Assembly: GCA_033439795.1 (NCBI GenBank)
Contig: JAUTDP010000001.1
Location: forward strand, 5,146,001-5,210,000
Direction: 5' to 3'
Length of the DNA: 64,000 nucleotides
Source: Sordaria brevicollis
Taxonomy: Eukaryota > Ascomycota > Sordariomycetes > Sordariales > Sordariaceae
Below, one piece after another: positions 11,112 to 23,416 of this stretch. The notes under the pieces are model-generated. The model searched no databases. It saw nothing but the letters and a program-made list of their open reading frames with translations, and had not been told where the DNA came from. The position numbers and the translations under genes are program-made. Position 1 is the stretch's first letter. Each line of letters starts with the position of its first letter.

Positions 11112-12700
11112 ATGCACAAGTTCAGAGACAGGATGTCTTCGTTTACCGACAGCGCTGCCTCGCACCTTCACATAGACGGTGTCGAAAGCCTCAGCCGAGG
11201 CCACACTCCTCGACACTTCTCCAGACAGGCAACACCTCGGCCTCCCCCATCGCCGATCGAGCTTCTCCGAAGTCATGTTTATCCGTTTCCCTCACTATCT
11301 GAAGCTTTAGCCGATCCCAACAAGGACCTCTTCAAATATTTCGACACATTCGGATCCGCCAAAGTCCTGCTGATCGGCGACTCATCGCACGGCACCTCCG
11401 AGTTTTACGCCTTCCGTGCTGCTCTAACACGCTACATGATCGAACATCACGGCTACAACATAGTCGCTTGCGAAGCTGACTGGCCCGACGCCGAGTCCAT
11501 CGATCGATATGTTCGTCGGCGACCAGGGCCAGGTCCACCAGCAACCATCGAGTCCGAAGGGGAAGCGCGGAAAGCAGGCCGAGAACTCACCTTTATGCGG
11601 TTTCCGCGATGGATGTGGCGGAACAAGGAGACGCATGATTTTGTCGAGTGGCTGAGGAAGTGGAACGAAGGGAAAGATATGAAGAAGGAGGCCACTGCGT
11701 TCTACGGACTGGATCTGTACAGCATGGGTTCGTCTATGCGCGCCGTTATCAACTATCTGGAAGAAGTTGATAAAGATATGGCAGAAACAGCAAGACGAAG
11801 TTACTCGAGACTGCATGAATGGTCCGAAGATCCACACGAATACGGTCTTGAGACGCTGGTGTCTGCGAGCAAGGGGTTCAAAGGCTACGAAGATGAGGTG
11901 GTTCAGATGCTGAAGAACCTGCTAAGCAAGAGGCTCGAGTACGAACGGATAAAGTGGGATGGAGAAGAGTTTCACGGAGGAGAGCAGAATGCCAGGTTGG
12001 TAAAAGGTCGGTATTCCACAGGCCACAGAAACAATCAACTGGAGACACAGTACTGACTTGACATGCTTCAGATGCCGAACACTACTACAAAGCCATGTAC
12101 TACGCTCGCGATGAGTCATGGAATCTCCGCGACACACACATGTTCCAGACACTCCAGCGTGCTCTCGAACATCGCGGCTCCCACTCCAAGGCCATCGTGT
12201 GGGCGCACAACAGCCATGTTGGAGATGCCCGTGCTACGAGCATGGGCTGGTCTGAGGACGAAATCAATATTGGCCAGTTGTGCAAGGAGGCTTATGGCAA
12301 GAAGGCTCTCAACATTGGCTGCTTGGGATACACAGGCAAGGTTGCTGCCGCCCAACGTTGGGACGGAGACATGCGTGTGATGCATGTCAAACCGGCCTTG
12401 CCCAACAGCTATGAGAGGCTGATGCACGATACCGGCATCAAGAACTTTGCGCTGGACCTGAGGACAAAGCACTGTGACAAGGCGTTGAGGGAAGCTTTGA
12501 TGGAGAAGAAACTGGAGAGATTCATTGGAGTTATTTACGCTCCCATGACGGAGAGACAATCACATTATTCGTTTGCCGTGCTGCCTGAGCAGTTTGATGG
12601 CATTGTTTACTTTGATGAAACTGAAGAGGTGGGTGCTTTGGAGGTTCATCAGCCAAGAGGACCACTTGAGTTTGACGAGACATGGCCTTTCGGGCTGTGA
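11112..12700 (+). CDS. Erythromycin esterase family protein
   Basis: Member of the Ere/PF05139 family (hydrolase fold known from bacterial macrolide esterases and succinoglycan-related proteins). Exons are 11112-12006 and 12072-12700. The 65-nt intron has an unusual donor GTCGGT, a good branch site (ACTGAC) and TTCAG acceptor. Only this donor restores NARLVKDAEHYYKAMYYARD, so I accept it. The product is 507 residues. Family hallmarks: His93 in LLIGDSSHGTSEFY, Glu121 in CEADWPDAESIDRYVR, FYGLDLYSMGSSM, SWNLRDTHMFQTL and IVWAHNSHVGDAR. The frame is open upstream to a GTG at 10971, so the ATG at 11112 is used; ATG 11133 is the next choice. Natural substrate in a fungus is unknown; macrolide hydrolysis should not be assumed. 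Confidence 0.87.
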
Positions 12701-13296
12701 AAAGGGGAAAGAATGTGGGAAAATACCAGCGCTTGCGAAGGGTTCCTAAGAAACACTGGCGCTTTAGGTCTTTCTTGCAATTAAGACTGGCAATCTGATG
12801 GAAGGCTCAATCGAAGGGCTGAGAAGCTGGAAGGAACTCAGATTCTGAAGTTTGACTGGATTCCAACCGCAATGGAATGGAGAGAGACATTCTCCAAATC
12901 ATCATCTGATGTTCTTTGGTCTTTGACAGGCATGTGATGTCAAGTTGTTGCATGGTGCAACTGTCCCCGCCCAAAGCACGGAGTCTTCTCCAGAGAAGAA
13001 GCGGAGCATGCACGTCAAACGCCCGTCACTGCGGGAGACTGCAAAAGAACGGGCGTGGAAAGCAGACCCTGCATGAGAAATGCAGTGCTTGAAAGAAAGC
13101 ATGAAGTACCAGGCTATGCCCATGCTTCCGTTTGCCCCTACATCATCCTTCAAAGAAGCTCTTGACCTACCAAGAATATTTCGAATTATCTTGCTGCCAC
13201 CAAATGCTTCGTAGCCGTTTCCCTATCGACCTGAAGCCATTTCCACTCCTGTTCGCCAGAAGATCGATAGCTACCACGGCCTTTCACTCAACCAAG
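12701..13296. other. Intergenic region upstream of CON-6-like gene
   Basis: The 3' UTR of the Ere-family gene, then the CON-6-like promoter and leader. The frame is open from 13132 with an in-frame ATG at 13204, a possible earlier start (see findings). No other gene seen. Confidence 0.5.
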
Positions 13297-13785
13297 ATGG
13301 ACCCTGGAAACCGTGAGCGCGGCCTCAAGGCGGCCATCAACAACCCGCGCGTTTCCGAGCAGGCCAAGCAGCGCGATCGCGAGATCCTCGAAAGCGAGTT
13401 CGGAACTCACATGCCTGAGGAGAGCACTACCGTGGATATCGCAGAGGAGGAAGTCCTCACCGATATTTCCTCCAGCAAGCTTGGCTCATCATCCACTTCT
13501 TCTAAGAAGGGCCGCAGCAAGTCCGCGGGAAATGAAGCTTCCGCTGGTATCAAGCAGTCTTCCACCTCTGCGGATATGGAGGGAAAGGATAGGGGAAATG
13601 TGTAAGTCGCTGCCCACCACTGTTTCTAGCTCCCTGGGGGTAAGCATGCAACAGCTACTGACAAAGCGTCCTCCTCGTGTAGTATTCGTGGACTGAAGGC
13701 AGCAATCAACAACCCCAACGTATCGGAGAAGGCCAAGGAGAAGGATCGCAAGAAGCTGCATGAGCTTGGAGAGTCTATCGACTAA
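13297..13785 (+). CDS. Conidiation-specific protein 6 (CON-6) family protein
   Basis: Small hydrophilic protein of the CON-6 family (PF10346), linked in Neurospora to asexual spore development; molecular role unknown. Exons are 13297-13601 and 13683-13785. The intron has donor GTAAGT and acceptor GTGTAG. The join gives 135 residues. The family motif occurs twice: RERGLKAAINNPRVSEQAKQ near the N-terminus and IRGLKAAINNPNVSEKAKEK in exon 2, separated by a Ser/Lys-rich linker. Classical CON-6 is shorter, about 90 residues as I recall, so this is a paralogue or homologue. An ATG at 13204 would add 31 residues resembling a mitochondrial presequence. Confidence 0.87.
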
Positions 13786-14985
13786 GATACACTTAGCAAG
13801 GCTTCGTATCGCTTGTATATGGAAGTTGAACATGCCTCAAATATCAAGAAATACGAGAGGGTATCTGAAAGGCAAAGGAACAGTCAACAGTAGATGGAAG
13901 ATCTGATATACATAGTCAAGACAGATACATACCGACCTCTGTGTCGGAGGACTCACAACTTGAAATGCCAAAATCGAATAAATGCAAACAAATTGGTTTG
14001 ATGTTTCGCTTGATTCACAAAGACATGGCAGATAGCATGGTGAAAATGATCGTTCCGTTTCGCAACCAACAGGGCGGGAATGATGTAAACGGCAACGCCA
14101 AGAACCCGTCCCGCCGACTTACACGGAACGGAACAGAACAGAACATTCGGGTCCGTGGTTTCATCCCAACGGTGCCTTCCCGCCATCTACCCGCATTGTG
14201 GAACATTTCATCCGGATTCCGACCTCAGGCCCGTACCTTCTTGGTTTGATAACAGTGTTTTGGAGATGGTCGGTGATGAACTGCGTGTTGAGTTGGGTTT
14301 GAGGAAGTCGCCATCCGGACTCGGACGTCAAGCAAGGAAAGTGATCAACAAACGGCCATCAGTGGCTCAGCAGCGAACAGGAAATCCCCGCTTCCAAAAA
14401 GGCAATCACAGCAGATCCGGATCATCATCGCCGATTCACAAACGTCATCAAGGTCATTGACGCAACTGATTTCATTTTAAATAGGGAAGGAAGCCTCCAG
14501 ACTGTTTGTCTGTGGACCGTTGGTCACTCACTTCACCTAACAGTTTTCACGCAAACCATCACCCAAATTTGTTAGCACAACATTCGTGGGAACCTCAACG
14601 GCTCAGTCCAAACCGGTCAACTTACCCGCTTGTCCACTTCGTCGTGAGATGGAAAGAGCCCCTGCGTGCCACTCTCCCAGGCCAGAACCACCAGATTAAA
14701 AGACGATCCGTCACCCACCCAAACGCAGAAAATGCATCACGTCGACTTTATCCACCACTGGTCCTCTGACGACAAAACTACAAATACATCAACTTCCACC
14801 ACTCCAACAACAACTTCCAACCCTCCTTCAACACACAACCCCAGCGCCACACCGCAGAACAACCTACCCGGCTCAAAAGATACAAAGACTTCACAGATAG
14901 CACCGCCGCCGACCAAGAACCTTTCCTCAACACCACTCAACCACAACATATCCTCCTCCTCCAAACCCCACCAGACACGACGACA
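13786..14985. other. Intergenic region, CON-6-like 3' side and SMP promoter
   Basis: About 1.2 kb. The last 250 bp are CA/CT-rich, typical of a fungal 5' leader. A CCCCT stress-element-like core occurs near 14657. Frames at 14155-14460 and 14666-14989 have no recognisable product. Confidence 0.5.
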
Positions 14986-15464
14986 ATGAGCACCGCCGAG
15001 CAGCAACAGCTTCCCTCCCGCGAGGAGCTCAAGGAGCGCGCCGTCGAGGGTCACCCCATCACCACGGAGGAAGTTTCCAAGATCGCCAAGACGGAGGCCG
15101 AGCTGACGGACGGCCGCGGACCCATTGCCGGCGGCGTTGCGGCCACGGCCCAGAGCCTGAAGGCCAAGCAGGAGCACTTTGTTGAGGTGGCCAGCGAGGT
15201 GTCGCACAAGCCGGTGGATCAGATTACCAAGGAGGATGCGGCGGCTGTTGAGAGTGCTGAGGTATGTCTTTGACCTTGTTTCTGATTTGAGGTCCGTTGA
15301 GGGCAACAAGGTGCTGACTGATGCTGGAAATATAGGCACGTCTTCTCGGTCACCGCCCGCCTAAGGGATCGACGGCTGCTACTATCCAGTCGATTGCGGA
15401 TAAGAATGAGAGGCTTATGGCTGAGACTAAGACCGATGAGACTAAGGCGGAGGAGTCCAAGTGA
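14986..15464 (+). CDS. Small SMP (seed maturation protein)-domain protein
   Basis: Hydrophilic 134-residue protein resembling the SMP domain of plant late-embryogenesis proteins, a family common in fungal spores and often stress- or conidiation-associated. Exons are 14986-15261 and 15336-15464, with a 74-nt intron (donor GTATGT, acceptor ATATAG, phase 0). Recognisable stretches are HPITTEEVSKIAKTEAELTD, GRGPIAGGVAATAQSLKAKQ and the exon-2 block ARLLGHRPPKGSTAATIQSI. The composition (Ala, Glu, Lys, Thr; almost no hydrophobic core) suggests a disordered protectant-like protein. The neighbouring CON-6-like gene on the same strand belongs to another spore-associated family. Confidence 0.82.
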
Positions 15465-16195
15465 TGGAGGATGCAATGAAGGTTTGCTATGATGATTATG
15501 ACACACGACATGGTTTGCACATTTAGGCATGGAGTTTATGGAGGATAGGCTTTGAGAGATCACGCATGAGGCATGTCATATGGAAATTGATGGAAGAAAA
15601 CACCCATGGGAAGAGGTTGAGAGATTTGCATGAGGTTAATCATGATATCGAATGATTGCGAAGACACATCAACTACATATAGTAAAGCACAAACTACCGA
15701 GAAAAAAAACTACATTTCTTGCACATCGAATATCCTTTCTTATATATGTGGTCTTGTACAAGATGTTCTCCGCTTACCACCAGCGTCAGGGGGGCACAGA
15801 TGAACAATAGGTTTTACGTGATAAAGATGGCTCGTATGCATGATTCTCTAACTGTCATGAACCAAGAACCCGAAGATTCCCAAGAGGCCATTTTCCTTGG
15901 GACGCCCTTACGGCGTTTGTCGATACCAAACTGGAAGTCATGAAACTACCTCTAAAAGTTGCTACTTCAACGAGCGGTAATAGACTGTTATTGTTCGGTG
16001 TGCTCTTGTGGTCACTAGGATAGTCGATGAAAAGACACGATGGCCATCAAAACGGGACAGAGGGTAAAGTAAACCAATGCTTCTTTGCTTGCTATCAAGT
16101 CAAGACAAGTTGTATCTAGGTCATATCGTCGTTACAAAAGTAGGTCATTAATCATCCTTCCTTCTTCCTCATTTCCCACTGCTACCCTCTCCACC
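15465..16195. other. Convergent 3' spacer, SMP / SDR
   Basis: About 730 bp between converging stops, AT-rich. One open frame (15719-15943) has no recognisable product. Nothing else seen. Confidence 0.55.
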
Positions 16196-17282
16196 TTAAG
16201 CAGCGTACCAATCAACCAAAGCGTCCTCGCCAAGCTTATCCTTGATGATACGCTCGCTTAAGTCCCAGAGAGCCTGACCGAGGACGGGGTCAGAAGCCTG
16301 CGAAGACTCCTTACCCGGCGAGTCGGGGTCGTTGAAGTACCACCCGTTCATGTTCTGCTCCTCGATCTTGGGGTCGGTAAGCGCCCACAGGGCACTGTAG
16401 GAACCTTGCTTGACGTCGCGGCCGAAGGCGAGCATGGACCAGGTGAGGAGCTTGCCGGTAATGCCGGGGTAGGCGTCCTTCCATTGTTGTTGCATGGCTG
16501 TGTTGACCTGTGTGGAAGTTCACGTTAGCACACAGTAACGTAGAGAGTGATGGAGGGGAGGGGAGGGGAGAGACGAGGAGGGGGAAACCTACAGCACCAG
16601 GATGCACCGACAACGAATAAATATTGTCTCCATTCTTCTTGATCACCTTCTCCGCCAGCCCGTACTTGGCAAACAGAATCATCGCCAACTTGGTCCTGCC
16701 GTACAACTCCGTGGGGCCCAGCTCGGGGTTATTGATCTCGTCCAGACTGGCAAAGTGCACCACGCTGGGTGCCGTCCTGTGCATCTCAGACGCCTCAAAC
16801 ACCACCCTCGGCGCCGGGGTATTAGGCAACTTGCTCGTCTTCTTCAGCACCGGGTAAAGCTGGTTGACAACGTAGTACTGGCCCAAATAGTTCACGCCAA
16901 AATGGCGATCGATCCCGTCCGAGTCCAAGCCGTACTGGTTCGTGTTGATGCCCGCCGACAGGACCAAGAAATCGAGACGGTCGAGTTGTTCGCGGATCTC
17001 AGAGAAGACGGATCGAACCTGGGAGAGGTTGCCCATGTCGCATTCGCGCCATTCGACAACGGCCCCTGGGGATTCGGCGATGATGGTCGCCTTGGCGTCC
17101 TCGCCTTGCTCTTCTTTACGGTTCACCATGATGACGCGGCAGCCGGCGTTGGCGAGGGCGCGGGAGACTTCGAAGCCGATGCCGAAGGCGCCGCCGGTGA
17201 CGACGGCGACGCGGCCGTTGAGGTTCTCGGGCTGGACGGGCTTGGGGCCGATGCCGGTGGCTTTTTGGAGGATGGACTGCAT
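16196..17282 (-). CDS. Short-chain dehydrogenase/reductase (retinol-dehydrogenase-like)
   Basis: NAD(P)-dependent oxidoreductase with a Rossmann fold; substrate unknown. Exon 1 is 16593-17282, exon 2 is 16196-16507, and the 85-nt intron has donor GTAGGT and acceptor CACAG. The join gives 333 residues. The cofactor loop is TGGAFGIG (29-36), then DFLVLSAGIN (the NAG-like motif, here SAG). The active site is Ser165 in VVFEASEMH with Y194GRTK198. After the join, YSLSVHPGAVNTAMQQQWKD gives the usual HPG-V-T segment. An upstream open stretch to 17438 starts without an ATG and is 5' UTR. The intron contains a four-run G-quadruplex-type motif on the opposite strand. Confidence 0.9.
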
Positions 17283-18167
17283 TTTGGTGGATGTCTCGAG
17301 ATGGGTAGTGGTGTGGTGTAAGTGATAGTGGGTGTTTAGTGGGTCGGTCTCGAGTAAGGATGTCGAGAGATGTTTGGAAGACAAGATGTTATGGGGAAGA
17401 AGGAAAAGTAGAAGAGAGAAAATGGACGGCAATAACAATGACTTTTGATATCTTCCCGTCGAAGCTCGTCAACGTCACCATTGTCCTACACCGGTCGAGA
17501 CGAAAGGAAGAACATCTCGATCACCGTGACGTTAGCTCCAGGTACCAGGAGCGAAGTGGGGTCAGTGGTGATGTCATCACTTTCCTGAACAGGAATTTCT
17601 TTTGACTCTTCAGATGAACGACTTTGCCGCCATCCGAAGCCATGAGACACTCGGGGGAGAAGAACTACTGTTATGATTCGTGATTCTTCCGTTAGATTGG
17701 TTATTTACACCGCACGATCTGTCACAGAGTTGTAAATGATTGAAATTAAGGTGAGATGCTTAATAGAAAATGGCAGCTTGCCCCACCATCCGAACCCTGC
17801 AGAAGCCGATGCGGGCCGCTCTGAGCCGCTTTTGACAGAACTTCGAACAACTACCGTAGAGTTTCGGGCCATTGGGTTTTAGGTCTCTAATCTAACCCTG
17901 AAAAAGTCAATGTGGTTAGTAAGCAAGCAGTACGAAGATGTGCATTCTTTTCTCGAAGGAAGAGGGGGAGTTGTTAACGTTAGAGCTCGGAGCGTTCAAA
18001 ATTATTATCATGCATTAGAATTTTAGTGGCCATGAAGGTTAGAGCATGCTTATTCACCACATTAACTTTTCAGGGTTTAACTAGGTAGCCCTAAAACCCA
18101 ATGGCCCGAGTCTCTACGGTACATCCATTCTCCCATCTTCACCAAACTTGACAGCCACACAGCTACT
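17283..18167. other. Spacer between SDR and amine oxidase genes, containing a MITE-like element
   Basis: The left part is the SDR promoter and leader; the right part, up to the oxidase stop at 18168, includes the 266-bp inverted-repeat element listed separately. No protein-coding gene seen. Confidence 0.6.
17854..18119. mobile_element. MITE-like element with ~72-bp terminal inverted repeats and TA target duplication
   Basis: The left end (17854-17925) and the reverse complement of the right end (18047-18119) align over about 72 bp. Both begin CCGTAGAG, share TCGGGCCATTGGGTTTTAGG exactly, then align with small differences through ACCCTGAAAA and AATGTGG to AAGCA. The element is flanked by TA on both sides (17852-17853 and 18120-18121), the target duplication of Tc1/mariner-type transposition. 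Internal sequence (about 120 bp) has no coding capacity, so it would depend on a transposase supplied elsewhere. I do not recognise it as a named element. Confidence 0.82.
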
Positions 18168-20389
18168 TCAGCAACAATCACACACATCATCGTCCACGGG
18201 CAGCCCCTTCAAGCCCTTGTGAGGGACACCATTAGCCGGGCCATTCCTCCACTTTCCACCACCACCGCCGCCCTGACCCATATCCCCCCTAACCGTAACC
18301 CCCTTACTCAACTTCGCCGCCCATTTCAACAAAAACTCATCCACCTCATCCGGATTCTTCCCGCTCTCCCCCACCAAGTCACTCGCTTTCAGCTTCACCA
18401 TCGCCGCCTGGAGGTTATACACCGTCGCAAACGTCAAAAAGCTCATGTAGGCACTATCCACCGCCCCGCTGATCCAAGCGTGGTGCGTGCTCAGCGCCTC
18501 GCCGCTCATGAAAAATTTCCCGTTGCAATATACCTTCTGGAAAGCCGGGTACAAGTCCTTGAACTGGCCCGGACCAAAAAGCGCAAAGGCGCCGCCTTGT
18601 AATGGGTCGTGAGACCACGCGAAGGCGTGGTGTGAGACGTATTGCGAGCGGAGGAAGTCGAGCGTTATTCCCGTTTCTGGGACGGTCGAAGCGATGGTTT
18701 TTGGGTCAGCTTTGGAGAAGAGTTTGACGAGGGCGTTGAGGCAGACGGAGACGATCTCGTCGTCTTTAGAGGGTGGGGACTTGGTGTAATCGGGCACTAA
18801 AGCGCCCATGCGAGTGGCGTCTTGGGCCCAGGAGTAGGAGACCATTAGCACGGCGGGCTTGTCGGGCCCGTCGTTCCAGGAGGGGTAGACGACGTTGGAG
18901 ATGGGGAGGTCGGTGGATGAGACGCCTCCAATGAGAGTCCACCAGGGTGAGGCGAACTTGATGGCCACCTTTGTGGCACGGTCGTAGCTGAGGGAACGGA
19001 TGCCGGTTAGGATATTGTCGGGGAGGTGTAGACCTTCGATGTCGATGCGTCGGAGGGGAGCCATGGCGGTGGTGGAAAAGACTGCGGTATAGTCCGTGGT
19101 TTTGGGTGATTGTCCTTTGGGGCAAGTGGTGGTTACGTTGATGGCGGACTTGTTGGCGGTTTCGGACATGACGGTAACGGGCCGGGAGGTGGTGATTTTG
19201 ATTGCCGGTGCGCCATCGGGCCAGGCGCTCTCGATCAGCTTCTGCATCTCCTCGGCTACCTGGTTCATGCCGCCCTCGAGACGATACCAATCAGCCCCTT
19301 CGGCCTCCTTGAAGTCGCAATAGTCGCAGATAGTCTCGGTGAACGCTTGGTCAAATAGGCCAGTGGAGGTATCAGAGGCTTCGCCCAAGGCGGTCTCCTC
19401 GTATGTTAGTCTGGTTGTCACGGTCAGTACTTGAGGTGAGTCCATTCCCCTTCCGAAGTTCGGACTTACTTTGGATTAGCTTGAAGCATCAGCCATGCGC
19501 GCGTGGAGTAGTAGTCGTTATCACCCTTGATGAACTTCTCGAAGGCCGCGCCGAAGCTGGTGCCTTGAGTGAAGCTATTGATAACATCCTTGATTGCAGC
19601 ATCGAACTTGCTCCCGCTGTTGGTTCAAGGTATCAGCTCGAAATTCTTTTCAGCACATGGAAGTTTCCTACTCACTCTGGCTTCTGGTTCTTATACCACC
19701 ACATATGTGGAACTGGGATTTTTTCGTCGGCAGGTTTGTCATCGGTCTTCTCCTTGTAGTAATATTTTACCAGCTTGTGGTCAAGCTTGAGGAAATGGAT
19801 GAGGTCGAGAGCGCTTTTGAATACGTTAGTTTCCGCTGATAAATCACTTTGGTCTGCAGGTCCCCACGCCAACCACAACCAGAGCCAGTCGATATTCGAA
19901 GAAGATAACTTACGATTGCATCGTCTTGATCTTCGGAATCCTCATCGCTCCGATATCATAGTAATCATGCTCCGAATCTGGCTTCTCTCTATTCGAGAAC
20001 CAATGCGTGTACAACCTTCCACCCACTCTGTCTGACGCCTCGATGATGTCGAAGTTGTAGATACCGCATGTCTTGAGAATCAAGCCTGTAAATAAGCCAG
20101 CCACACCAGCACCAACGATACAGATCTTTCCTGGGAATTGGATCGACTCCGGGTCGTCTGAGAGAAGACTATCGCGGCCTTCGAGTTCGTCTAAAGATGA
20201 CGGGATACTACGGAAGATACCCTTGAGAGGGATACTTTCTCCCTCGGGCAACCCGTGTCTCTTCGCATGCTCCTCGGTCAGATACTCTCGTAGAAGGTGC
20301 TTGGCGTAGGCGATACGAAGACTACCGCCGCCGCCGGGTGGGAGGAAGTTGAGGTCGTCTCGGGGGATGTCGGTTTGTAGGTGGGCCAT
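18168..20389 (-). CDS. FAD-dependent amine / L-amino-acid oxidase
   Basis: Flavoprotein of the flavin amine oxidase family, probably oxidising an L-amino acid or amine to the imino product with H2O2. Four exons: 19914-20389, 19676-19813, 19470-19616 and 18168-19410 (introns 100, 59 and 59 nt with GTAAGT/GTGAGT donors). The join gives 667 residues. The ADP-binding loop is VGAGVAG (92-98) followed by IIEASDRVGGR. The second FAD segment DYYDIGAMRIPKIKTMQSAL is completed by the exon 1/2 join. GAFALFGPGQF and FFMSGEALSTHHAWISGAVDSA near the end form the C-terminal FAD-binding 'GE..S..HAWI.GA..SG'-type block. No signal peptide is visible, so it is probably intracellular. The protein ends in a cysteine-rich tail, VCDCC. 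Confidence 0.9.
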
Positions 20390-21265
20390 GGTTGGCACTT
20401 GTTAACAGAAAGCTATGAGGAAGATGATGGAGACAGAGTGTGACTGGTTTCAAGAAGCCTTCGTTTATGAGACGTGGGCAAGACTGGAAATGCGAAGCAT
20501 TCTTATAGTGATCCCTTTACCGTATTTTCCTCTCTCTCTCTCTCTATGCTCACATCTTTCCTATCAGTGGACTAACCATGATTTGTGGCTAGCTGGTATA
20601 TGCCTCAGCCTGCTTGCAAAATACACTTTCACGCTGATTTCGGTGTCTCATATCTGATGTACTCGATCTCTCACTTCCTCAGCTGTCAACTTGTGCATGA
20701 GCTGAAGAGCTTGCATGGAGCTGAGAACGGTCCCGCCGAGAGGCCTCAGACACTATTGGGCCTAGCCTTTGTTTCTTGTCGTTAGCCCCATGGGGATGTT
20801 GTTCTAGGTCATCGAATGCAAGTAGATCTTCGGCATTATGATCAGCCCGGCACTGGGAATGAACGAAGTAGAGTTTCTCTGGTTTCAAGCGAGTCTGGGT
20901 CTTTGGTGGTCGTCCGAGATGTTCACGATGCCATGAGATCAAGCGCGCCATGTTAGCAGTCTGTTAAGGCTACCCCTTATCAACAGCGGTTCTAGCACAT
21001 ATTTACCGATCAACAGCGCCTTCCACCAAAACAAGCACTATCTAAATCTCAACGTCCCTGCGCCCTGTCAGAACCCTGCACCCGACCATCCGATATCCCC
21101 ACATTTCCGGATCCACACCCCAACGACCGTACAGGGATCCCGTTCATCGCAATTTTTTTCCTCCTTCACGCACACGACGCACAAAAATGACTCGACCACC
21201 ATTAACCTTCGGGTTCTTATACACCTTTCCCAGGCCTCTCTTCCAACAATTGGCGGTTAACCACC
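20390..21265. other. Intergenic region, oxidase promoter to tRNA-Lys
   Basis: About 875 bp. It holds a short (TC)n run near 20529-20545. A 90-residue minus-strand frame (20679-20951) has no recognisable domain and I do not call it. Confidence 0.5.
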
Positions 21266-21353
21266 GCCCGGCTAGCTCAATCGGTAGAGCGTGAGACTCT
21301 TAAGGAGGTACTCCGTAATCTCAAGGTTGTGGGTTCGACCCCCACGTCGGGCT
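21266..21353 (+). tRNA. tRNA-Lys (anticodon CUU) with 15-nt intron
   Basis: The cloverleaf folds fully: acceptor GCCCGGC (21266-21272) with GTCGGGC (one G-T pair) and unpaired T73; D arm GCTC/GAGC; anticodon stem TGAGA/TCTCA; anticodon CTT at 21299-21301; T arm GTGGG-TTCGACC-CCCAC. After A37 a 15-nt intron (21303-21317) interrupts the anticodon loop at the canonical 37/38 site, leaving a 73-nt mature body. The B box GGTTCGACCCC is at 21332-21342. The precursor would be cut by the Sen complex, whose Sen2 subunit is also encoded in this window. Confidence 0.95.
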
Positions 21354-21381
21354 CAATTCCCGATGTTCGATAGACATCTTC

Positions 21382-21400
21382 TTTTTTGCACCTTTTTTTT
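21382..21400 (+). terminator. RNA polymerase III terminator of tRNA-Lys
   Basis: A run of six T (21382-21387) followed by eight T (21393-21400) begins about 28 nt after the tRNA 3' end. This is a standard Pol III stop signal. Confidence 0.7.
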
Positions 21401-21574
21401 CTCTTTTCTTTTTTCTCTGTTTTTGTTGTTGCCCTTCATTTTTTGATGCCTTGTATTTTCTTTCCAAGATCCTGTGGAGCGCCTTCAGTTGTCTTGACCA
21501 GAAACAACCTTCAATCTGCCTCTTCCAAGCTTTTCGTCCATCGACCCATCCATCCATTCTTCCCTCCTTCCGCA

Positions 21575-23416
<1,842 letters not shown>

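Noticed and set aside
20679..20951. 90-residue minus-strand frame between oxidase and tRNA
   Set aside because: No domain and polar, shuffled-looking composition; kept as intergenic.
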